From Scolanthus callimorphus (Eukaryota; Cnidaria; Anthozoa; Actiniaria; Edwardsiidae): a stretch of 64,000 nucleotides of DNA. Positions 46,001 to 52,939 of the stretch are shown in pieces; position 1 is the stretch's first letter, and every line of letters starts with the position of its first letter. The notes beneath the pieces were generated by a model. That model was not told where the DNA came from. It made no database searches and was given only the letters and a program-made list of their open reading frames with translations. The stretch covers positions 1,798,001-1,862,000 of the forward strand of contig CM066924.1 of assembly GCA_033964015.1 (NCBI GenBank). Reading direction: 5' to 3'. A program made the translations under genes and the position numbers.

Positions 46001-47354
46001 CTCATTTAAGATTAAATAGCTTTCTCTATCAAATTTCCAACTTGGAAACTGTTCAAGTTTGAAACTGTTCAAAACTGTTCAAGTTCAGCCTAGTAAGAAA
46101 CAAAAAATTTCACTTTGCAATTTCCATCTGCTCACTAACACACAAAAATACTTTCAATGTGCAATTCCAGAAATGAGCCACCCCCATAGAGGGAATTTTA
46201 CCATGGACCCATAACCACCCCCTGGAATTTCCAGTGAAAGATAGAGTGATTGTATGCATACCTGCCAACCCTGAAAGCTCCAAAACCTGGAGATTGTGTT
46301 TAAAATGCAACAACTGTATGAGAAAATCCCAAGAAACTTACACGGGAGACAATATAAAATGACAGTAAGACCCCGTTCACACAAGACCGGTACACAACCG
46401 GACCGGTACAATTCTGGTACAGTACCGCCTGTTCATACGGTACCGGTACAATTCTGGTACGGTACCGCCTGTTCATACGGTACCGGTACAATTCTGGTAC
46501 GGTACCGCCTGTTCATACGGTACCGGTACAATTCTGGTACGGTACCGCCTGTTCATACGGTACCGGTACAATTCTGGCACGTTTTGAAACAGTGTTCACA
46601 CGGGACCGTGCACGCCTAGCCGTGCCAAAATCTGGTACCGCAGGTCCCGTGTAAAGGCACGACGGTACCGTACCAGAATTGTACCGGTCTAGCTTTGTAT
46701 CGGCCTAGTGTGAACGGGGTTTAAACTTTTTTCCCGCGAGACCAAGGGTAAAAACCTGGAGACGCCTGCGAAAATGAGAGTTGGCAGGTATGTGAATGAA
46801 GGTGTATTGATTGACCCTGGAATGTGCAATCCATCTTTGGTTGAGTTATGGTAATTCTGGGATTCTTGGGTTTCAATCACATGATTTTTGGCGACTTTTA
46901 GTTTAATTTTCGGTGTCAAAAAGGAGATCATGGATGCCCAAAAGCTGTTAGTCTACTTCTTCTTCTTTCCTTCTGGACCCACCTCCTTCAATTCTAGTCT
47001 AGTTCTAGTTCAGTCTTTTATGTTAAACGACGTTCACCACTTAAGATATTGAACAGTATAAAACAGTTTATACGTTTCAGTTTTTCTTCTTACCATTAGT
47101 AAGTAACTTAATATAAGCTTAAAAACTACGTGACACACAGAACAATTCAGAGTGGAACTGAAGTAGAAGAATCGATCAATGCAAAAACAATTATGTTTAA
47201 CAATTTAAGCCAACAATCAATAATACATCAACATTCGCTAATTTCTTGGTACATTAGAAGTGGAAATAAAGTATTTAAGAGCAGGTTTTAATAATACCTG
47301 AGCTTGAATGTGGACATTTTCGAACGCCAACCGGCTTCGCGCCTCTTCCGCCAT
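30873..47354 (-). CDS. FOCAD: Focadhesin, N-terminal 736 codons in 17 exons (gene incomplete in window)
   Basis: Seventeen exons with GT-AG borders join in one continuous frame from ATG 47,352-47,354 to the donor at 30,873. All phases agree and no internal stop occurs. The start MAEEARSRLAFENVHIQAQ and segments such as ILWEHCTSP, PHPFISVLTSRPD, VLRTIQSLALSPSLRPVALR, ASQHGGDLLG and ALQGIKALCQAE follow vertebrate focadhesin in order. Focadhesin (about 1,800 aa in humans, DUF3730, alpha-helical HEAT-like repeats) is reported at focal adhesions and as a factor linked to the SKI complex. Only about 40 percent is here. After exon 17 (ends IMHLPEE) no further exon appears down to position 1. The introns (0.2-3.3 kb) hold many MITEs. 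Exons are listed individually. Confidence 0.93.
31791..32003. mobile_element. 213-bp MULE-like MITE with 9-bp target duplication
   Basis: Tips CATTCTCGTGCCCAGAGCTC and GAGCTCTGGGTTAAAAAATG, arms CCCCGGCTCG / CGAGCCGGGG. Target duplication TGCTACTAT (31,782-31,790) versus TGTTACTAT (32,004-32,012), one mismatch. Exactly the same length as the relative at 43,142. Lies in FOCAD intron 16. Confidence 0.85.
32125..32259 (-). CDS. FOCAD: FOCAD exon 16
   Basis: 135 nt, VVDLCTAWRVLAPKLNNDKR...CELFALVPVLVTDTEAYQ, acceptor TTTTAAAG, donor CAG|GTGAGA. Confidence 0.93.
33078..33213 (-). CDS. FOCAD: FOCAD exon 15
   Basis: 136 nt, ASQHGGDLLGMLSNLINEN...ALALQGIKALCQAE, acceptor TTTTTAG, donor GAG|GTGAGC. 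Confidence 0.94.
33531..34230. mobile_element. 0.7-kb TIR element with nested palindrome
   Basis: Termini ATACTGCACTATTCAGTTGA / GAGCGTAGAATGCC and the inverse pair over about 36 bp. A second palindrome lies inside (33,970-34,195), with GCCTATAGTTTGGTC, CAAAACTATCC and TTGTCAAGG arms. Lies in FOCAD intron 14. No ORF of note. Confidence 0.75.
34269..34492 (-). CDS. FOCAD: FOCAD exon 14
   Basis: 224 nt, LCVGPVLRTIQSLALSPSLR, PVALRLMCKLWQKQ...AKAATIRDVCLH, acceptor CTCTTCCTCGCAG, donor CAG|GTAGG. One of the best conserved segments of the family. A MITE begins about 80 bp upstream of the acceptor. Confidence 0.94.
34571..34732. mobile_element. 162-bp foldback MITE
   Basis: ACATTCAAACGGCCAGACTG...GTGAGGCTCATGCGGG pairs with its inverse ending CCGTTTGAATGT; arms are about 50 bp with five mismatches. 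It sits just upstream of FOCAD exon 14 and explains the long ORF there. Confidence 0.8.
35205..35451. mobile_element. 247-bp palindromic MITE
   Basis: Outer arms GCGACCCGCGTTTTCAAAAT / ATTTTTGAAAACGTGGGTCGC. Inner arms TGAGCCAAT, CCTGTTTCGCCTAGTGCAG and GCCTGGCTT are repeated inverted. Related to the palindrome at 56,880-57,027. Confidence 0.8.
35591..35772. mobile_element. 182-bp TIR MITE with TTCACATG core
   Basis: Tips ATTATATAAACACCAATAAA and the inverse TTTCATTGATGTTTATATAAT. The core holds GATATCTTCACACGTGAAAA and TATTTTCACATGTGAAAATA palindromes. Confidence 0.75.
35781..35879. mobile_element. 99-bp hairpin MITE
   Basis: CATTACATGACCGC / GCGCGGCCATGTAATA tips, inner arms GATACGAATTTTATCTTC and GAAGATAAAATTCGTATC perfectly inverted around a 25-nt loop. 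Confidence 0.85.
36219..36396 (-). CDS. FOCAD: FOCAD exon 13
   Basis: 178 nt, DEEACVKWLQGLRSSIPS...VLDVLVAVAAAVPTQ, acceptor TTGTTCATAG, donor CAG|GTTAGG. Confidence 0.9.
36453..36640. repeat. Two tandem 102-bp repeats
   Basis: ATCAGACTTGTCTTATCTTC begins at 36,453 and again at 36,555. Both units contain GATCCTxTTGGTT and CAGCCAATCAGAATGT. They differ at about ten sites. Intronic (between exons 12 and 13). Confidence 0.85.
36705..37273. mobile_element. MITE built from GACGAACAAATCGTC palindromes
   Basis: Tips AATGGCCGTTTTCACACTAG and CTAGTGTGAAAACGGCCATT are a perfect inverted pair. The inside is a succession of AGACGAACAAATCGTCTG-type units in both orientations, themselves palindromic. A smaller copy of the tips (GGCCGTTTCCACACTAGA...CTAGTGTGAATTC) is nested at 36,850-36,917. 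No coding sequence. Confidence 0.85.
37453..37538 (-). CDS. FOCAD: FOCAD exon 12
   Basis: 86 nt, HESNQKLHSPSPWMRQMVII...NAAILLG, acceptor TGTTTTCTCAG, donor CGG|GTAAGT. The frame is fixed by the flanking exons. Confidence 0.82.
37998..38227 (-). CDS. FOCAD: FOCAD exon 11
   Basis: 230 nt, SRSVGEYPLSQLLPELRVPS, TGIILPLLHILSSQ...IASQALQRAEN...ADGIKK. The reading frame is open further upstream, but the internal acceptor CTATTCATCAG is the one that fits the phase of exon 10. Donor AAG|GTATGG. Confidence 0.83.
38579..38666 (-). CDS. FOCAD: FOCAD exon 10
   Basis: 88 nt, TMEDADVLWCLAVLLMDSSS...EQILKL, acceptor TGCACTTAG, donor TCT|GTAAGT. Confidence 0.85.
39252..39550. mobile_element. 299-bp MULE-like MITE, long variant
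   Basis: Tips CATTCTCGAACCCAGAGCTC and GGGAGCTCTGGGTACGAGAATG. Compared with the 213-bp copies it has about 85 extra internal bases (CTCGCTTTATAAAAACG, ACTGGCATTCGTTTCCTAG). The same extra block occurs at 61,375-61,510. Flanking target duplication not recognisable. Confidence 0.75.
39565..39698 (-). CDS. FOCAD: FOCAD exon 9
   Basis: 134 nt, SEKHDQLKNVVLYLLSLCHE...LNAIQETCTK, acceptor TGGTTTTAG, donor AAG|GTACGT. A MULE-like MITE ends only 15 bp downstream of the donor. Confidence 0.88.
39742..40321. mobile_element. 0.58-kb TIR element
   Basis: GAGCAGATTTCGTATGACTT / AAAGGTGCCG pairs with the inverse CGGCACTTTTCACAGTCATA / CGAAATCTGCTC. An inner palindromic block (CTCGAAACGCCCGAAAACTT versus CTCGAAACCCCCGAATTTTT) lies at 39,808-39,905. 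Intronic. Confidence 0.7.
40375..40614. mobile_element. 240-bp TIR MITE
   Basis: TTAGAGCTGATTTCAGATGAC on the left and the inverse GTCATCTGAAACTGCTCTAA on the right. Interior contains CAGCCAATCA. Related in tip sequence to 41,482-41,610. Confidence 0.8.
40677..40839 (-). CDS. FOCAD: FOCAD exon 8
   Basis: 163 nt, DRTRMSGHLSICDLLYLLVL...SKWMVENFDWIK, acceptor AATCCCAG, donor AAG|GTACGG. Confidence 0.85.
40952..41170. repeat. Inverted, low-complexity GGAGACGTAAG region
   Basis: GCGGAGACGAATGAGACGG, GGAGACGTAAGCG and, inverted, CTTACGTCTCCGCTTACGC. The purine-rich half and pyrimidine-rich half pair, with CTTTTCACA / TTTTCACAC nearby. Probably a degenerate MITE of the tip-TTCACA type. Confidence 0.5.
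41482..41610. mobile_element. 129-bp TIR MITE
   Basis: TAGAGCGGATTTCAGTTGAA and the inverse TCATATGAACATCGCTCTA. A relative of its right half, GGTTTCACTACAGCCATATGA then AACCGCTCTAA, occurs at about 30,117-30,152. Confidence 0.65.
41771..41820 (-). CDS. FOCAD: FOCAD exon 7
   Basis: Small 50-nt exon, DNYSFYLKQLQLLLQMQ, acceptor TTTCCCTGACTAG, donor CAG|GTATTC. Chosen because it is the only option here that connects the phase of exon 6 to that of exon 8. A longer ORF in another frame overlaps it and was rejected. Confidence 0.72.
42099..42247 (-). CDS. FOCAD: FOCAD exon 6
   Basis: 149 nt, SNEVASVFTMLVPFIKFVLV...LLTVLLDAASSNILAIS, acceptor TTGAATAG, donor CAG|GTATGTG. Confidence 0.9.
42541..42562. 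repeat. Poly-G run of 22
   Basis: Uninterrupted G tract in FOCAD intron 5 to 6 territory. G-quadruplex-prone on the plus strand; length likely variable or mis-estimated. Confidence 0.95.
42850..42876. repeat. Poly-G run of about 27
   Basis: Second G tract about 290 bp from the first. Between them 42,563-42,848 has no recognised feature. Translation across it gives a false glycine run. Confidence 0.95.
43142..43354. mobile_element. 213-bp MULE-like MITE with perfect 9-bp target duplication
   Basis: TATTCTCGTACCCAGAGCTC ... GAGCTCTGGGTTCGAGAATG, flanked by CATCATTCC at 43,133-43,141 and 43,355-43,363. Nine-base duplications are characteristic of Mutator-like elements. Interior CGCATGCGTCAGTGGCTGTC is shared with the other copies. 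Confidence 0.88.
43492..43596 (-). CDS. FOCAD: FOCAD exon 5
   Basis: 105 nt, SPSPHPFISVLTSRPDVTHV...LLTQHP, acceptor GTCAACAG, donor CAG|GTATGG. Confidence 0.92.
43746..43847 (-). CDS. FOCAD: FOCAD exon 4
   Basis: 102 nt, SPTAPIQAITELLLFQINHI..., acceptor CCTATAG, donor CAG|GTATGG. Confidence 0.9.
44034..44047. repeat. CT microsatellite and poly-C run
   Basis: CTCTCTCTCTCTC followed by AAAAGTG and a run of 14 C. Intronic. Confidence 0.8.
44270..44424 (-). CDS. FOCAD: FOCAD exon 3
   Basis: 155 nt, FNEVHILWEHCTSP...HFHYVLTGLLNCLPAA, acceptor TTTTACAG, donor AAA|GTAAG. It aligns with the LWEK...YVLNGILN segment of vertebrate focadhesin. Confidence 0.93.
45217..45290 (-). pseudogene. tRNA-like relic with A and B boxes
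   Basis: On the minus strand TAGCTCAATCAGCAGAGC (A-box/D-arm-like) is followed 27 nt later by AGGTTCAACTCT (B-box/T-arm-like). Spacing suits a tRNA or a tRNA-derived SINE head. The acceptor stem does not pair convincingly and T-runs follow downstream, so this is a relic, not a functional tRNA call. Confidence 0.4.
45758..45838 (-). CDS. FOCAD: FOCAD exon 2
   Basis: 81 nt, codons 20-46, GVAKIHALIKDKLHTAGKIL..., acceptor CTTTTCAG, donor GAG|GTAATA, phase 0 on both sides. Confidence 0.9.
45860..46150. repeat. Dispersed repeat, second copy of the 29.3-kb family
   Basis: TTTTAAAGGGGCTACACTATC, ACCAGTGATCTATG, CAATTTCCATCTGCTCACTA match blocks at 29,320-29,400 and 29,940-30,020. No terminal structure could be defined. 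Confidence 0.5.
46369..46721. mobile_element. MITE with five 40-bp GGTACCGGTAC units, copy 1
   Basis: Inverted tips ACCCCGTTCACAC... and ...GTGTGAACGGGGT. Inside, units starting at 46,399, 46,439, 46,479, 46,519 and 46,559 (period 40) carry GGTACCGGTACAATTCTGGT and ACGGTACCGCCTGTTCATAC. The right part repeats the motif inverted. Copy 2 (58,128-58,436) has one unit fewer. Confidence 0.85.
47298..47354 (-). CDS. FOCAD: FOCAD exon 1
   Basis: 57 nt, codons 1-19, MAEEARSRLAFENVHIQAQ, donor CAG|GTATTATT. Start context AACAACATGGCGG. An identical copy of this exon and donor lies at 59,012-59,068. Confidence 0.92.
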
Positions 47355-47722
47355 GTTGTTTGAAGAATTACACAGGGAGCCTGAACCAGACGCTTCGCTT
47401 CTCTCGGGGAAGTTTCGGGTGTCGCCGGAAGTCGCTGTTCTGCTGTCAGATTCAATTCAATACAAAGTGAGCCCCCCCCCCCCCCCCCCAAATACTTTAA
47501 TAGCCTTTCACAGGTCAACTCGGTGGTAATGCATTTTGTTATTTGTGATAAAATGATGGAAATAATTTGAACTGCTTTTGACTTGTGAGTCGTGCAAATT
47601 CAGCATTTTTGACTTGAGAAAAAAAAATAGGACCATACTTCCAGACAAAGAGCTGAAGCGTCGTATGGCGACCGTACGGTTCTTACGCCCACGCCAGAGA
47701 TTTCGGCCCTGACAGTCGCTAT
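47355..47722 (-). promoter_or_regulatory. Presumed FOCAD 5' flank (copy 1)
   Basis: 370 bp upstream of the ATG shared with copy 2. No TATA box stands out. It contains GAACAGCGACTTCCGGCGAC (GC-rich, ETS-like TTCCGG) about 80 bp upstream, a poly-C/poly-G run, and CGCTTCAGCTCTTTG further out. The homology ends 368 bp upstream of the start codon, so any element needed by both copies must lie within it. Promoter function is inferred from position. Confidence 0.4.
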
Positions 47723-47934
47723 TTTCATCTGCATATTAATTAGCGCATCGTGAAAGTTTATCGGAATCGCCCAATCAATCGGTGTTAGCTGCATACTGGC
47801 GTGCATGATGCTTTGCGGCCCCTATAGTTTAAATTTCCGGCGTCTTCTGTGTTCCGTTGTCAGTTATCGGCGTAACGGGTGGTCAAGCCTGTTTTTTTGC
47901 TGGGCCTCCCAACCGACACCAGCTCCTATCTATA

Positions 47935-48015
47935 ATGGCGGATTCTTTACCTGCTCCCGTCGCTCCTAATTCCAGCCATGACTTGTCCTGCTGCTCTCCA
48001 GACGTTACAGGTTGA
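47935..48015 (+). CDS. Possible short first exon or 26-aa ORF
   Basis: MADSLPAPVAPNSSHDLSCC... from an ATG in good context (TATAATGGCGG), divergently oriented to FOCAD. A donor-like ACAG|GTTGAG precedes the stop. No downstream exon recognised. Weak. Confidence 0.2.
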   Translation: MADSLPAPVAPNSSHDLSCCSPDVTG

Positions 48016-48106
48016 GGTAACTATAGTCTTAGTTATTTCACGTTCAATATATTTGCGTTGTTAACTCGGCTAGTTGGCCTACAAAAATATGCCTTATCTT
48101 TTGGAA

Positions 48107-48345
48107 TACCGCTCGTAGGCGAAGAACTATATCTCATTGGATACCGCTAGTTGGCGATGAGTATATCATTTGTTATTTGGATACCGCTCGTTGGCGAAGA
48201 GTATTTGGATGTATTTACGGATACCGCTCGTAGGCGAAGATCTATATCTCATTGGATACCGCTAGTTGGCGATGAGTATATCATTTGATACCGCTCGACG
48301 AAGGTACTTCCTGCTATATTATGCATACCGCTGGTTGGCGAAGAG
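48107..48345. repeat. Seven spaced copies of a TACCGCTNGTTGGCGA motif
   Basis: TACCGCT[C/A]GT[A/T]GGCGA-type cores begin at 48,107, 48,142, 48,182, 48,222, 48,257, 48,289 and 48,326 (spacings 32-40), with partly conserved linkers (AGAGTATATCATTTG, AACTATATCTCATTGGA). A degenerate tandem array with a conserved core. Confidence 0.8.
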
Positions 48346-49432
48346 GATATTTACGCCACATTATGGATACTAGTTGCCATTTGAAATTATATCGTACTTA
48401 ATTTCCAGTTCATCGGCGAGGGCTCGGTTGTTTTATTGCTTCACACACTGTTGTTTATCTAGCTGTTTAGGTCTGCTCGTTAGCCTAGTCTTTCGTACTG
48501 TTTTGACCCTATTACGTACATATTTCTAGCCTGTTTTATTTTATTTCGTAGCTCTTTGAACATATTGGTCTTTGATCTATAGAGTTGTTATCACAAGTCT
48601 CATCGAGGTCCGCCTTTGTCGTGTGTCAGAGCTGATATAGTTTCGTTAATTTTGCAGCTTTCAAATTTTCTGTATGATTATCCGGGTTCTGGGTTTGCCT
48701 TATATATTTCGTTCGACAGAGTTTTCGCATTTTTAAATTACGCGCCACCTGTAGTCTTTAGTGAGTTACAGTATATGTAAATGTTTGTATATATTTTGTA
48801 AACCGCAAATATCCGTATCAATTTTCAGTTGCGGTTTACAGATGTAATGTCTGATCCCTTAGATACGGACTGCAATTTATGCGTGTAGCTTGCAATTACG
48901 AGTGTTTTTTAGATGTATCATTCTGTGGTTAGTTCTCAAGTTCTATAAAGTGTAGTGGTTTAAGAGACAGGACCTCGATTTATATCGCTATTCACTGTAT
49001 ATCAACATTGCCTTTGTAATGCTATGAGTTCCAACCGTAGATTGGATAGCGCCCTTTGTTCTGTTAACCAATCGATCTCTCGTTGGCATATTAACAACAA
49101 TATATGACGTCGGCGTGAACAGCGCTATTGTCTTATCTAGTCAGTCTAGTCATGCGTTAAAGGGTCATTATAGGTTTTCGCACTTTAATAAGCAGTGTCA
49201 TCCGTGGTCATTCTTCAAGCGTGCGCTGTCTTAGAAGTGTTGTGTGTGTCCAAGCGTACTTAAATCTCGTTTCACCATGTGGGGATAGGGAACTGTGAAG
49301 ATTATTAATTATTTTACTCGTATAATTACAGCATACATATTCTTGTTCTGTCCTATCCACCATAGGGTCCGTAAAGGACAGTTAAGGCGCTATAGCAAGT
49401 TGGAAACACAGGAGGCGCCTTTGTGCCATACT

Positions 49433-49459
49433 AAAAAAAAAAAAAAAAAAAAAAAAAAA
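49433..49459. repeat. A-run after CGCCTTTGTGCCATACT
   Basis: About 27 A, possibly the tail of a retroposed sequence. Upstream GGCGCTATAGCAAG...AGGCGCCTT is loosely inverted. No target duplication found. Confidence 0.4.
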
Positions 49460-49841
49460 CTCATGCTTAGGCCGATAAATTTGCTGCAGCTCGTATTAAA
49501 TCCGCGCGCGCTCAGTGGTATTTACTGATCCCCAGGAGATGTTGGATCTTATTAGACCTTGTACTAACTAAATTGCCATAAAAGCTGCCTCCATTTGGAA
49601 GCCGCGTGGTGGTCAACGTACCAGGTCCAGTTATTGTTATTGTTATTGATACATACAGCTAGGCTGTTAATGACGGTATCTTTGTGCTTTCCCATACCAC
49701 AGGGACCCCGCTGGTCGTTTAGAAAACATTTGTCAGGTTTATAAGTTCTATACTTTTTGTGTACCCTTTATCCCTTTATCCCTTCGTTGACCCTGGGGAG
49801 CCTGCTCTGTGTTCTATACCACCCTGTTCTTCGCGTTCAGG

Positions 49842-50022
49842 GCTGGGGTCAACGAAGGGTTGGGTTCCCTTTTAGTTATCGCATCATTTTGTTTGTTTTT
49901 GTTAAGCAAGCGGTAATTTTGTTTTTCATCTCGCGCGTAACGGCTGCCGCAGAAATAAGAAAGACGCAACGGATACTCATGTTTGAAGTATCACACAGGG
50001 AACCCAACCCTTCGTTGGCCCC
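49842..50022. mobile_element. Foldback around CAACGAAGGGTTGGGTTCCC
   Basis: GGCTGGGGTCAACGAAGGGT / TGGGTTCCCT is inverted at 49,994-50,022 (AGGGAACCCAACCCTTCGTTGG). A third related piece CCCTTCGTTGACCCTGGGGA lies at 49,780-49,799. MITE-like, about 180 bp. Confidence 0.6.
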
Positions 50023-51219
50023 TCCGGTTAATTTCGTGACCCAAAATTCTTCAAGGCGGGAATGGTCACGGTAACTTACCAGTATGGGAGTCTCTTGCCT
50101 ATTTGCCGCCTATTTGCCTAACCGTCATGATGTAGATCCTCACCGAATCATTCGCGACGGCGTCCGGGTAGGGCATTTCTTCGAGCCATTTGAAGAAAAA
50201 AAAAAAAAAAATTCAAGTAGAAATTTTACTACGCCCCTTTACCGCCCATTGTTATAACTCTCTATCGTGCCTTAATTCTCGATTATTAAAACCGCTGGAG
50301 ATATCTTGTTTTGGGGAGAGGTCGACAATGTTTTCCAACCATACTTAGCCTCTCACTTACTGTTTAGCCTTCGAGACCTCCTCAGTGGGTTTAAGGCATG
50401 GCTCAAAACGCATTTGCCTGAAAAATGGATTATTCTTCATATCTCATGTTACTATGGATCATTATTGGAATTGTTTAGTACAATAGTTTCAAGAAGAGCT
50501 ATATTTTAACCTAGTTTGTCACCATGGAGGCGCTTATCACGTGACTCAGTAGCCAGAGTGGCGGCTATCTTGGATTGTTTTATTTAGACCTCTTTAACTC
50601 GCACAGGAGAAGGTGAAAGTTAAAGGTTGCCATCTATTTATAAAGGACAACTATCCTCAGGTAAGCTAATTGGATAACTTGGAATTTCTTAAGAAAATGA
50701 AAAAAATATATATATATATAAGTTATTTCACTTGCTTTTGTAATACATGATATTGTTGGAAAATGTCTTTATTAAGACATATCTAGTTAGGTTACAGAAA
50801 GACTAGCGTACAAACATGAAAAAGAAATTGCTATTTATAATATGGCGGATTGCGAGTCACCGTTACCATGGCAACAAAACTTAATCAGAATTCCAAAATG
50901 TTTTTGTAAGCCAATTCACTAAAAGCAGGCCAACGTGACGACGAGAGGTTGTTGTTACCTTTGGATACAGATCTCCCTTTCAAGCTGGATCATCTGTGTG
51001 TCTTATTTGCCAGGATTCATACTTCTGGGTCAAAGGCAACACTATGTGTTATTTAACCCTTCTTCCGAGAGTGTGCTTTGATTTTCAGTTGGATTACCTC
51101 CATTTTACATTTTAATACTTTGCCCTTCGGTGGGAAAGTGAGCGCCTTCTTATACTATGACTTTGTAAGCCGCTCTAACTCCGCTCTCGCAGTATATTGA
51201 TGTCCGTCACGTGATACAA

Positions 51220-51447
51220 TTACCTCCCCTGCATCGTACTTTGGTTTTGCCCCGAGCCATCAGAACACCTAGGCCGCGGCATATATCGTCTGTTATCGAT
51301 CCTTATCGAAGCAGGGTATTTCATCACATTTGAGAAATACATCTCCTTCACTTCTGTAAGCTTTTTAGGGTTATATGCGACTGTCTCGTCCCGCAGGATG
51401 AAACGGATGCTTTCATAGCCCTCAGAGAAAATTTTGTCATCCGCCAT
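51220..51447 (-). CDS. Possible exon 1 or 75-aa protein, unknown
   Basis: MADDKIFSEGYESIRFILRD...KKLTEVKEMYFSNVMKYPAS... from an ATG in good context (ACCATGGCGGATG). Composition is protein-like and hydrophilic. It either ends at TAA 51,220 or splices at GGGGAG|GTAATT. I do not recognise the family and see no second exon to the left. Minus strand, so it would head toward FOCAD. Confidence 0.4.
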   Translation of the reverse strand: MADDKIFSEGYESIRFILRDETVAYNPKKLTEVKEMYFSNVMKYPASIRIDNRRYMPRPRCSDGSGQNQSTMQGR

Positions 51448-52598
51448 GGTATCCCTTCAAACACTTAATCGTCTCTTTCAGTTAAGCTTCCCATCTTGCA
51501 GATTGTATGTGCAAGTGGTAGTCCAGGGCATCGCATATTCGTATCTAGAAAGTGTTGTCGTCTCTTTTGGCAAATCCGCGCGGGTTACCTGTGGTGTTCA
51601 AAACGTGTCTCAGGTCCCTCGGCGGGGGGCAAAAACAAAATGGCTACCAAGAAAATGATGTTTTTCCAGTATCTGCAAGTTTTGGTAAGATTTCCTGCTT
51701 TTTTCGCTGAGATATGAGGGAAAGTACTCACAGACCATCCAAATAAGGTAAGGGGGAATTTCTTAATAAGGAAGTTTGCAACGTCGACAAAACAACAGTT
51801 TTTGGCGAAATGTTCTTGATATGTATTCCACTAATCACAGGGGCAGGCCCCTCACGGAAATCCAGAACTGGCGCTTTCTCCATGACCGGTTGGATTATTT
51901 CCCCGGGGGCCCGAAGAACATGACATAGTTATGTTGTTCTGTTACGCGTATAAGCGCCCTTGGGGCGAGGTTCCTCTTCAACACGCCCGGACGTGAGATC
52001 CGATCCCGAGATAACCGGAAAGGCATTTCAGAGGATGTTAACTCTTTTGAAAGTCTCATGGAATGAGCACACACAAAGCGGCGGTAGAGAATTTGGTTAA
52101 CACTGGTTAACGACTTTGACTGTACGCTCTCGGAAAAGGCATGGAAATTGGTGGATCACATGGTTCTCACTAATAGTTACTACAGGCGTGGCCTTACCTT
52201 TGCACCCAGTCTCTCAGGGAAAAAAAAAAAAAAAAAAAAAAAATTTCCGCCTTCTTGGTTACACCCCTGAAATTAAAAGGACCCCCTGCGTTTTATCCAA
52301 AAGGAGCACTTAGTTTTCCCATAAAATTAGTTACCTCGTTAATGGTTGGCCTTTCTTCAGTGCGTTGCTTTTGACAGTTTCCTGAGTTTGTTGGCCTTTC
52401 GGTGTGTTTTCTAGGCCGCTTTTCACAGTTCCGCTTTCATAGATTGTTAGACTCAACCTGCGCGTCGCTGTACGGCCTGCCTTTACCCTAATGACGCGGA
52501 TACTAATTCCATCCAATCACGTGGAACAGCCCCATTCTCACAGCCGTCTGTGGCCGCACAAGTGACATAGACGGGGACGCCATACTTTTCATACTAGG

Positions 52599-52939
52599 TG
52601 GGTTCACACTAACGCTCGTAAGGAGGTCTTCAGTATGCTTAGGGCTACTTTCAGTGTGAACGCCATGTTGACTGCTCAAGTAAGATACTTTGTAGTTATG
52701 TTTACGCCGCGTCTTCAACTGCCGAAGTACGATCTAAGTATAACGCAGCGTATACTTTAAATCTAAGTACAGTACCTTACCCTTTTCGAAAACTCAAAAC
52801 CGTCACTCACTTGCATTCGCCGTGCGATGTGATTGAAGGCTGTAGGTTGCAATTGCTTCGCTTCAGTCGCTTTGGCGGTCTTTCGTCATGTTTCTTGCTG
52901 GCTTTGTCGTTCAGCCGAAGCCTAAGTGTGAAGCCACCC
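52599..52939. mobile_element. 0.34-kb TIR element (TTCACAC tips)
   Basis: AGGTGGGTTCACACTAACGC left, inverse CCTAAGTGTGAAGCCACCCT right. A shorter inner pair TTCACACT / AGTGTGAACGCC lies at 52,606-52,664. Same tip style as 36,705 and 46,369. Confidence 0.6.

Larger units (their letters stand above)
46087..47722. repeat. Duplicated block C, copy 1 (FOCAD exon 1 region)
   Basis: Nearly identical to 57,845-59,442, starting AGCCTAGTAAGAAAC and ending GACAGTCGCTAT. It contains part of FOCAD intron 1, exon 1 and about 370 bp upstream. Differences include one fewer 40-bp unit in copy 2 and the C-run (20 C here, interrupted in copy 2). Confidence 0.95.

Noticed and set aside
46296..46619. 107-aa repeat protein with TVPVQFWYG units
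   Set aside because: Translation of the 40-bp tandem units of a MITE; both strands are equally open, which is typical for palindromic repeats.
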